A stretch of 11,511 nucleotides of DNA, from positions 1 to 11,511 of the forward strand of contig JASEHY010000030.1 of the NCBI GenBank assembly GCA_030018555.1, in the 5' to 3' direction. This DNA comes from Planctomycetota bacterium (GTDB lineage Bacteria > Planctomycetota > MHYJ01 > JACQXL01). The notes under the pieces were generated by a model. That model saw nothing but the letters and a program-made list of their open reading frames with translations. It was not told where the DNA came from and did not search any database. Positions 5,913-11,511 of this stretch are shown here, piece by piece. A program made the position numbers and the translations under genes. Within the stretch, counting starts at the first letter, position 1; each line of letters begins with the position of its first letter.

Positions 5913-5983
5913 ACACACCCCTTAATCCCCTCTTGTTAGAGGGGACTTAAAACTCCCCTCTTGAGAGGGGGTAGGGGGTGTGT
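5913..5983. repeat. 71-base palindromic element with inner hairpins
   Basis: Outer arms ACACACCCC (5913-5921) and GGGGTGTGT (5975-5983) continue into ATCCCCTCT and AGAGGGGGTA. Inside, CCCTCT-TGTT-AGAGGG and CCCCTCT-TG-AGAGGGG form two more hairpins. The alternating CCCCT/AGGGG design resembles the AATCCCCCT element inserted in the GH57 gene. Confidence 0.75.
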
Positions 5984-6104
5984 TAGAACCCTTATATACT
6001 TTTCTATACTATCAAGTCAAATCTGAACTTTTTACGCCAAAATCAGAGATACCCATATCATATTTCGCCATCTCAGGACTTAATATAGTGGATGGAGAGA
6101 GCGA

Positions 6105-6345
6105 GGGGCTAAAAGCCCTGAGCCCCGCCAAAAGGCGGGATAAGAGCCAGTAACCCTTCGCTATGCTTGGTAGCCACCATCCTGTGAAGGACAGGGTAAA
6201 CTTCTGGGGTCTAACTGGCTCTAAAGCGATAACCGTTTAGTCCCCCGCCCCGCCCGTACGGGCGGGGTCGGGGGGCTGTCCTTCGCCACTCCGTAGCTTC
6301 GGAACAGCGTAGGATGGCTACGGCTAATGGGAAAACCATCGGCTA
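6105..6345 (+). repeat. Cluster of potential hairpins upstream of secA
   Basis: GGGGCT/AGCCCC (6105-6126) competes with CCCGCC-AAAA-GGCGGG (6124-6139). AGAGCCAGT (6143-6151) pairs perfectly with ACTGGCTCT (6214-6222), enclosing CCTGT-GAAGG-ACAGG (6181-6195) and a reverse copy of the 18-base tandem word (6167-6184). CCCCGCCCGTACGGGCGGGG (6248-6267) is a perfect 20-base palindrome. CCGTAGC (6291-6297) pairs with GCTACGG (6317-6323). It may be a nested set of mobile palindromes or a structured RNA; the words shared with other spacers favour the first. Confidence 0.6.
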
Positions 6346-6352
6346 CTTTTTC

Positions 6353-6381
6353 TTGACGACAGGATAATTAGAAAGTAAAAT
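6353..6381 (+). promoter_or_regulatory. secA: Sigma70-like promoter of secA
   Basis: TTGACG (6353-6358) and TAAAAT (6376-6381), each five of six to consensus, are separated by 17 bases. Transcription would begin near 6388, about 30 bases before the secA ATG and downstream of the hairpin cluster. No clear Shine-Dalgarno sequence is seen before the ATG. Confidence 0.6.
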
Positions 6382-6418
6382 ACTCGCAAAAGCAATTATT
6401 CCGTGTTTTATTGATGTT

Positions 6419-9016
6419 ATGTTTAGTATCATCCGAAAACTTTTTCCGTCTCGCAATGAGCGGCTGGTGAAATCGTTCTTCCGCCTGGTGAACAGAACAA
6501 ATGAACAGGAAAATCTCCTGCTCGGGTTAAGCGATGAGCAATTACGTCAAAAGACCGAGGAGTTTCGTCAGCGCCTTAAAGAGGGCTGGTCTCTGGATGA
6601 TGTCCTGCCAGAGGCGTTTGCTCTGGTGCGCGAGGCAAGCAGACGCACCACCAAGATGCGACACTTTGATGTGCAACTCATCGGCGGTATGGTCCTTCAT
6701 CAGGGCAAAATCGCAGAGATGGCTACCGGTGAAGGTAAAACATTAGTCGCCACCCTACCCGCATATCTTAATGCACTCACCGGCAAACCCGTCCATATCA
6801 TTACCGTCAACGATTATTTAGCCCGACGAGACCGTGAATGGATGGGTCCTATCTACGAACTGCTCGGACTAACAGTAGGTGTGATTCAGAACCAGATGGA
6901 TAATGCCGAACGCAAGATTGCTTATAACTGCGATATTGTCTATGGCACCAATAACGAATTCGGATTTGATTATCTACGAGATAATATGAAGATTCGTTTG
7001 GAAGACCAGGCTCAGCGCGGATATTCTTACGCTATTGTGGATGAGGTTGACAGTATCCTGATTGATGAAGCAAGGACGCCCCTGATTATCTCAGGTCCTG
7101 CTGAAGAGTCCACCAATAAGTATTATATCGCCGAAAGGATTACCAAACAGTTAAAGAAGGGTATTGATTACACGGTTAAGGAAAAGGAACATTCGGTCAT
7201 CCTTACTGAAGCAGGTATAGAAAGGGCGCAGAGTCTCGTCGGCGTTGACACCTTCTACACCGGCAAGAATATGGAATGGCCCCATCATATTGAGCAGGCA
7301 TTAAGAGCCAAAGAATTATATCGTCTTGATAAAGATTATATCGTCAAGGATGACGAAGTGCTAATCGTAGATGAGTTCACCGGTCGCCTGATGCCCGGCA
7401 GACGCTGGAGCGATGGACTACATCAGGCAGTTGAAGCCAAAGAGAACATCAAGATTAAAGAAGAAAATCAGACCCTTGCCACCATTACCCTGCAGAATTA
7501 CTTCAGGATGTATCAGAAATTAGCAGGAATGACCGGAACCGCCTTGACAGAGGCAATGGAGTTTTACAGTATCTATAAATTGGAAGTTGTAACCATCCCG
7601 ACCAATAGAACACTTATTCGTTATACTTCTCCTGATATGGTCTTTAGAACCGAAGAAGAGAAGTTTAATGCGATAGAAGAGGAGATAGTGCGGGTGAACC
7701 AGACCGGTCGGCCGAATCTGGTCGGCACGACCTCAATTGAGAATTCTGAAAGGATAAGCGAGCGGCTCAAGCGACGCGGTATCAAACACGAGGTCCTCAA
7801 TGCCAAGCACCACGAAAGAGAGGCACAGATTATTGCCAAAGCCGGTCAGCACAGCGCGGTAACTATCGCCACCAATATGGCAGGACGCGGGACTGATATT
7901 GTTTTAGGTGATGGTGTCGCCAAGTTAGGTGGATTGCATATTCTCGGCACAGAACGACACGAGGCACGGCGGATAGACAACCAGTTACGTGGTCGTGCCG
8001 GTCGTCAGGGCGACCCCGGCTCGTCCCAGTTTATCCTTTCTATGTCAGACCATCTCCTTCGGCTCTTTGCTCCTCCCTGGGTCTCGCAATTATTACTGAA
8101 ATTAGGGATGTCTGAGGGCCAGCCCATAGAAAGCCGTATGGTCTCCAGTGCCATTGAAAAGGCACAGAAGCGGATGGAGGCACACAATTTTGATATCCGC
8201 AAGAACCTCCTTGATTATGATAAAGTAATGAACGAGCAAAGAACTCTTATCTATTCCCAGAGACAGAAAATCCTTAAGAACGAAGGGCTTAAAGAGATGG
8301 TCAAGGAAATGCTTAAAGATGCTCTCTATAACATAATTGACCGCTTCCTGCCCGAGGGCTCCAAAGACTGGGATGCTCAAGCCCTATCTGATTTCCTAAA
8401 GATTAAGTTTAGTATCAGTGTCTCGGCACAGGAAATAATGGCGGAACAGAATAATCTTGAATCTCTGGAAGATAAGATAATAGAAAGAGTAGAGAAGGCA
8501 TATCAGGAACGAGAGGAAAAATTAGGCGCTGACTATATGCGAAATATAGAAAGATTCCTGCTTCTGGAAAAGATAGACGAGAAATGGAAGAACCATCTCT
8601 ATGCGATGGACTACCTGCGAAGCGGTATCGGGCTACGAGGTTATGCCCAGGCAGACCCGAAGATAGAATATAAACGGGAAGGTTACCGTCTCTTTGACGA
8701 GATGCTTTCATCTATCAAATCAGAAGTATCTGAACTCATCTTCAAGATTGCGCCAATCAAGGAATTAGAGGAACAATTAGCCCGTATCTGGAAGATAAGC
8801 GAGGTCTCGCATCAGGAAATAGGCAGTTTTGAGGGAGTAAGTAGTAAGGGTGTTGATAAAGCAGGGGCGCCCGCACGGGCTCAAGATAGAGCAGGGTTAT
8901 CCCCACCGCAGGAAAGACCAAAGACAATTATAGGACATAGTAAGGAAGTTGGCAGAAACGACCCCTGTTCTTGTGGTAGCGGGAAAAAGTATAAGAAGTG
9001 CTGCGGAGTCCGATAG
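6419..9016 (+). CDS. secA: Preprotein translocase ATPase subunit SecA
   Basis: ATP-driven motor that pushes unfolded preproteins through SecYEG at the inner membrane. The N-terminus (KLFPSRNERLVK) is of normal SecA form, which supports the ATG. The first ATPase domain carries Walker A GEGKT (104-108) in MATGEGKTLVA, and the Walker B/DEAD motif DEVD (208-211). The preprotein cross-linking region follows (about 220-370). The second ATPase domain has MAGRGTDIVL (from 487) and GRAGRQGDPGSS (from 525). The helical scaffold and wing continue to about 785. A loose linker leads to the zinc-binding SEC-C tail (GRNDPCSCGSGKKYKKCC; C850, C852, C861, C862), which binds SecB or ribosomes in studied species. 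The length of 865 residues is usual and all motifs are intact. The linker contains a small palindrome (8869-8880). It has its own promoter and faces the acyP operon convergently. Confidence 0.98.
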   Translation: MFSIIRKLFPSRNERLVKSFFRLVNRTNEQENLLLGLSDEQLRQKTEEFRQRLKEGWSLDDVLPEAFALVREASRRTTKMRHFDVQLIGGMVLHQGKIAEMATGEGKTLVATLPAYLNALTGKPVHIITVNDYLARRDREWMGPIYELLGLTVGVIQNQMDNAERKIAYNCDIVYGTNNEFGFDYLRDNMKIRLEDQAQRGYSYAIVDEVDSILIDEARTPLIISGPAEESTNKYYIAERITKQLKKGIDYTVKEKEHSVILTEAGIERAQSLVGVDTFYTGKNMEWPHHIEQALRAKELYRLDKDYIVKDDEVLIVDEFTGRLMPGRRWSDGLHQAVEAKENIKIKEENQTLATITLQNYFRMYQKLAGMTGTALTEAMEFYSIYKLEVVTIPTNRTLIRYTSPDMVFRTEEEKFNAIEEEIVRVNQTGRPNLVGTTSIENSERISERLKRRGIKHEVLNAKHHEREAQIIAKAGQHSAVTIATNMAGRGTDIVLGDGVAKLGGLHILGTERHEARRIDNQLRGRAGRQGDPGSSQFILSMSDHLLRLFAPPWVSQLLLKLGMSEGQPIESRMVSSAIEKAQKRMEAHNFDIRKNLLDYDKVMNEQRTLIYSQRQKILKNEGLKEMVKEMLKDALYNIIDRFLPEGSKDWDAQALSDFLKIKFSISVSAQEIMAEQNNLESLEDKIIERVEKAYQEREEKLGADYMRNIERFLLLEKIDEKWKNHLYAMDYLRSGIGLRGYAQADPKIEYKREGYRLFDEMLSSIKSEVSELIFKIAPIKELEEQLARIWKISEVSHQEIGSFEGVSSKGVDKAGAPARAQDRAGLSPPQERPKTIIGHSKEVGRNDPCSCGSGKKYKKCCGVR
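8869..8880. repeat. Small in-frame palindrome in the SecA linker
   Basis: GCCC-GCAC-GGGC codes part of GAPARAQ (residues 817-822), in the poorly conserved linker before the zinc tail. It resembles the CCCGTACGGG words of the spacers by one base in the loop. The near-duplicate words AGCAGGG at 8860-8866 and 8890-8896 flank it. Confidence 0.45.
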
Positions 9017-9155
9017 GGCGGAGTCCCGCGAGGGGCGGAGCGACAAGACCGCAGTCAGTCCCGCTTAGAGGGAAAAAACCTGACGGCACTCCGATAAAGT
9101 ATAAACACTATCACGGTAGGTGAGAGCCGCCTCTGGCGGACACGTCGTTATCTCG
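9017..9155. other. Convergent spacer between secA and acyP
   Basis: 139 bases with no gene. It contains CCGCC-TCT-GGCGG (9127-9139), a member of the triloop palindrome family. I see no stem followed by a T-run that would serve as a clear terminator for either strand. Confidence 0.5.
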
Positions 9156-9452
9156 TTATCTAATACTGAAACCGATAAATCTGTGTAATCTGTGGCTTCC
9201 TTTGTTTTCTTCCCAACTAATATCTACTTTTGTAACCGTAGCGGATGGTGGACCGTGATGGCACCATTGAATCATATCCTGCACGGCGGTTTCTTTGCCC
9301 TCAAAAACCGCTTCTACCCGTCTGTCAGACAGATTTCTTACCCATCCCTTGATACCAAGCGAGAGTGCTTTTTCTTGGGTATATGACCTGAAGAACACTC
9401 CTTGAACCCTGCCGGAAATATATAGATGTGCACAAACTACCTTGTCAGTCAT
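9156..9452 (-). CDS. acyP: Acylphosphatase
   Basis: Small cytoplasmic enzyme that hydrolyses the carboxyl-phosphate bond of acylphosphates. The signature GRVQGVFFRSY (14-24) carries the phosphate-binding R22, and GWVRN supplies the catalytic N40; NLSDRRVEAVFEG and MIQWCHHGPPSATV complete the fold. At 98 residues it is slightly longer than the usual 90-92. The excess lies near the end, where KGSHRLHRFIGFSIR replaces the usual KGEFxxFxI form. The SHRLHR part is coded by a CACAGATTACACAGATT repeat, while the final FSIR keeps the conserved last strand. The ATG overlaps the end of yacP by 8 bases, and GAAGGT stands 8 bases upstream. It is the last gene of the rseP-yacP-acyP unit. Confidence 0.92.
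   Translation of the reverse strand: MTDKVVCAHLYISGRVQGVFFRSYTQEKALSLGIKGWVRNLSDRRVEAVFEGKETAVQDMIQWCHHGPPSATVTKVDISWEENKGSHRLHRFIGFSIR
9174..9199 (-). repeat. CACAGATT repeat inside the acyP 3' end
   Basis: On the minus strand GAAGCCACAGATTA (9186-9199) is followed by CACAGATTTATC. The 14-mer equals 1927-1940 in the GH57 gene, in the same frame. It sits before the codons of the last beta strand, so the frame was kept. Confidence 0.7.
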
Positions 9453-9993
9453 TGCGAAACACCTTCAGCCATTTTTCAACCTCTGATGGCGAAAGACGTC
9501 TAAACTTTTCTGCAGGTTCGCCACTTTCTTTGCAGGTTGTTTCATCGCCACAATTACCAGATGGTGGTTCTCTAAACAAGTCTTTAATAAATTCTGTTAC
9601 AGGGATTGTTTTTACTCCCAGAACTGCTAATCTCTCTCTTAAATCACGGTCCGAGGTTACGACTTCTAATGACGAGGAATTAGTTATATAAGATTCCGCA
9701 ATATTCAGGATAGTATCATCTGCGGTAGGGGACGCAAAGATAATTCTGATTCCAGATGATTCTTTCTGGGAAGGATAAATCTCTCTTTCTGTGCTATTAT
9801 CAAATACAACGACAATCTTATATTGTCCCGCTTTGCGGGACTGGTTGTATTGTTTCAGGCAGGTAATGAGTTTGTCGCGGGCGGTCTCAAGAAAATACTC
9901 TGTCTTAGGGACTTTACTACGCCCCGACGGGCGGGCGTATGCCCGATATAATCCGGAAAAGAGAAGGTTATAACCGTCAATAATTAAAATCAT
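9445..9993 (-). CDS. yacP: YacP-like NYN-domain ribonuclease
   Basis: NYN/PIN-fold protein of the YacP (Rae1) family. The Bacillus member cuts mRNA on translating ribosomes. Visible motifs are the opening ILIIDGYNLL with D6, the second strand KIVVVFDNS, the acidic TADDTI, and VTSDRDLRERLAVLGVKTIPVTEFI, which together give the usual metal-binding acidic set. The length of 182 residues is normal for the family. Residues 17-26 (RAYARPSGRS) are coded by a GC-rich palindrome in the loop after the first strand, which suggests an insertion there. The tail after about 148 is polar and ends with PSEVEKWLKVFRND. Its ATG overlaps the rseP stop codon (ATGA) and no ribosome site is evident, so translation probably depends on rseP. 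It overlaps acyP by 8 bases downstream. Confidence 0.87.
   Translation of the reverse strand: MILIIDGYNLLFSGLYRAYARPSGRSKVPKTEYFLETARDKLITCLKQYNQSRKAGQYKIVVVFDNSTEREIYPSQKESSGIRIIFASPTADDTILNIAESYITNSSSLEVVTSDRDLRERLAVLGVKTIPVTEFIKDLFREPPSGNCGDETTCKESGEPAEKFRRLSPSEVEKWLKVFRND
9918..9944. repeat. In-frame compound palindrome in yacP
   Basis: TACGCCC (9918-9924) and GGGCGTA (9933-9939) are perfect arms. Overlapping alternatives are GCCC-CGAC-GGGC (9921-9932) and GGGC-GTAT-GCCC (9933-9944). The word GCCCCGACGGGCG differs by one base from the spacer copy at 181-193. Confidence 0.7.
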
Positions 9994-11510
9994 CTGAGTA
10001 TATCATTAATCGTAGTCAGAATAACCAGAGCAACGATAATGGTAAGCCCAATTCCCTGCGCCACTGTCTGGACCTTAAAACTAACAGGACTTCCCTTGAG
10101 TTTCTCAATAAGGCAGAAGACGATACTTCCACCATCCAGAACGGGTATCGGAAGAAGATTAAGAATAGCAAGGTTTATACTGATGAGGGCAAGAAGCCAG
10201 AAGAAACTACCTAATCCTTCCATAGCCATTCGGTAAGAGACTCTTATTATTCCAATAGGTCCTGCTAATCCCTTTACAGATTCCTCGCCCTTAAATAGTT
10301 TCTTGAGGACCTGGTAGGTCAATAAACCTAAATCCAGAGTCTCGCTGACGCCTTTTGTGATAGAATCTTTTAGAGAATAAACACTTCTTACGGTATTATA
10401 TTTCAGTTCAATCCCTAATGTTCCTGCCTCTGATATCTTTATCGGGGTAACTTGTATCGTTTTAGTAATCCCGCTACTTAGTATGGTGAGTTCTATGGGA
10501 GCACCTTTTGTTTTATTGAGGAATTCAGATAGTTGCGTCATAGACGATATTTTAGTTTCTGAGGGCTTGCCTGAAGATGATAAGGTTGCTTTAATAATTT
10601 TATCGCCAGAGGAGATATCGTGATTCAACAGGGGTGAATTCTCTTTAAGTGTACCGATTTCATTGTTATCTGCGAGTAAGACGCCAATAAATCCTTTGCC
10701 CGCGGGGTCTGTGGCAGGGGTAATAGTTAATTGACAAGTTTCCCCCGTCCCCTCTACTTGTAATTCCCTTAATACCTTTAATTTAAGTTCTTTGCCGGCA
10801 GATGCCCTGATAACCTCATTGAAGATTGTCAGTGATTTAACAGGGACATTATCAATAGCGATAATCTTGTCGTTTTTCTTCAAGCCAGATTTCTCAGCCG
10901 ATGACTCTTTTCTAACCCCAGATACTATCACGGCTGTCTCTATACCAAGGTCATAATAGGGATGTTCTAATTGACGGGATGTAGGAGTAACAATAACCGT
11001 CTTTATCTGACCGTCTTTCTTCCTGATTTTTACAGGGATGGGCTTGTCCCTCTGGGATTGTGATACCACACGAGAGATGTCGTAGGCAGATAGGGTGTTT
11101 TCTTCGTTCACCTCTAATATTTCATCTCCCGGTTCAAGTGCGGATTTCAGGTTCGCTGAGTTTATCCTCCCGAATGTGCTTTCGGGAGGGCTCACTGCAA
11201 GAGCGGCAGGCGAATCTTTAGCAACTGACCACACCACATTGCTTGGAGGGATAACGCCTAAGCCGCTGGAACCGGCAGTAACAATATCTACCAGTAGTTC
11301 TTCCCCACCTCGTCTTACTTTTAGTTTAACAGAAGTATCAAGTGGCAGTCGGATAATCTCCCTGCGGTAGTCGTTATGGTTTAAGATAGGTGTTTCTATA
11401 ATTCTGCCGTCATCAGTAGTTCTACTCATTGACAGAATACTATCGCCTTTCTGGAGGGAACTATTCCATTCTACTGAACCCGGTTTGATTTCGGCGACAC
11501 GAGGAGACAT
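9990..11510 (-). CDS. rseP: Site-2 protease RseP/M50 family, 5' end outside the window
   Basis: Integral inner-membrane metalloprotease that cleaves within membrane segments, in the family that controls envelope stress sigma factors. Only the C-terminal 506 residues are present. The HExxH zinc site and first membrane segments lie beyond 11511, so the Met at 11510 is internal. About four PDZ-like modules can be seen: 1-78, 84-177, 187-266 and 272-356, with GDSIL, GDEILEVN, NDKIIAIDN and GDKIIKA core motifs. E. coli RseP has two, so this is a long variant. The C-terminal part has LAGPIGI (415-421), a membrane segment (about 435-455), the third zinc-ligand motif NLLPIPVLDGG with D459, and a last membrane segment (484-503). 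A palindrome codes residues 108-115 in the second PDZ. The stop overlaps the yacP start as ATGA. Confidence 0.9.
   Translation of the reverse strand: MSPRVAEIKPGSVEWNSSLQKGDSILSMSRTTDDGRIIETPILNHNDYRREIIRLPLDTSVKLKVRRGGEELLVDIVTAGSSGLGVIPPSNVVWSVAKDSPAALAVSPPESTFGRINSANLKSALEPGDEILEVNEENTLSAYDISRVVSQSQRDKPIPVKIRKKDGQIKTVIVTPTSRQLEHPYYDLGIETAVIVSGVRKESSAEKSGLKKNDKIIAIDNVPVKSLTIFNEVIRASAGKELKLKVLRELQVEGTGETCQLTITPATDPAGKGFIGVLLADNNEIGTLKENSPLLNHDISSGDKIIKATLSSSGKPSETKISSMTQLSEFLNKTKGAPIELTILSSGITKTIQVTPIKISEAGTLGIELKYNTVRSVYSLKDSITKGVSETLDLGLLTYQVLKKLFKGEESVKGLAGPIGIIRVSYRMAMEGLGSFFWLLALISINLAILNLLPIPVLDGGSIVFCLIEKLKGSPVSFKVQTVAQGIGLTIIVALVILTTINDILR
11166..11189. repeat. In-frame palindrome in the second PDZ of RseP
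   Basis: Perfect 9-base arms CCTCCCGAA (11166-11174) and TTCGGGAGG (11181-11189) around a 6-base loop. It codes PPESTFGR (108-115). The core TCCCGAA...TTCGGGA is shared with two spacer palindromes at 2040-2057 and 2154-2171. The 24 bases equal eight codons. Confidence 0.8.
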
Positions 11511-11511
11511 C

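Larger units (their letters stand above)
5803..6418. other. Divergent spacer between the HNH-repeat gene and secA
   Basis: About 615 bases with no supported gene. From left to right it holds the minus-strand promoter, TCCGCC-TTC-GGCGGA (5894-5908), a 71-base palindromic element (5913-5983), a quiet A/T-rich part (5990-6090), a run of potential hairpins (6105-6345), and the secA promoter (6353-6381). None of the hairpins matched a riboswitch or housekeeping RNA signature that I know. Confidence 0.65.

Noticed and set aside
6090..6350. Known RNA upstream of secA (RNase P, tmRNA, SRP RNA, 6S RNA, riboswitch)
   Set aside because: None of the conserved sequence signatures of these RNAs was seen, and the stems share words with repeats elsewhere in the window.

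Overview
The window reads as a chromosomal piece of an uncultivated, probably Gram-negative bacterium. It carries a SecA with a zinc-binding C-terminal tail, a site-2 protease with several PDZ domains, and sigma70-like promoters with 17-base spacers. The look of SecA and of the multi-PDZ protease resembles Planctomycetota or Omnitrophota. That is an impression without any alignment and should be treated as a weak guess. No rRNA, tRNA, CRISPR array, phage gene or transposase gene was seen.

Layout. 1-266: repeat-rich leader. 267-1982 (+): GH57 alpha-glucan branching enzyme type protein. 1983-2205: repeats and a terminator-like stem. 2206-3519 (+): nucleotide-sugar dehydrogenase of the UDP-GlcNAc 6-dehydrogenase type. 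3520-4035: repeat-only spacer. 5802-4036 (-): a two-gene unit with its own near-consensus promoter, a basic protein of three HNH-associated repeats followed by a radical SAM/SPASM enzyme. 5803-6418: mosaic of palindromes ending in a secA promoter. 6419-9016 (+): secA. 9156-11510 (-): three overlapping genes transcribed rseP (5' end outside the window) - yacP - acyP.

How the genes relate. The first two genes belong to glycogen/alpha-glucan metabolism and to activated-sugar synthesis for surface polysaccharide. They are separated by a terminator-like element, so they are probably not one operon. SecA (protein export) and RseP (envelope proteolysis) are envelope housekeeping functions. yacP and acyP are translationally coupled behind rseP.

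The most unusual feature is a heavy load of short GC-rich palindromes and simple repeat words. They fill the spacers and also lie in frame inside coding sequences. Palindromes sit within GH57 (twice), the SecA linker, YacP and a PDZ domain of RseP. Repeat-derived C-terminal ends are seen in GH57, acylphosphatase and the radical SAM protein. Several of the coding copies have close matches in the spacers of this same window. The pattern resembles protein-invading palindromic elements such as those known from Rickettsia, but the words seen here are different. The dehydrogenase and the HNH-repeat gene look free of them.
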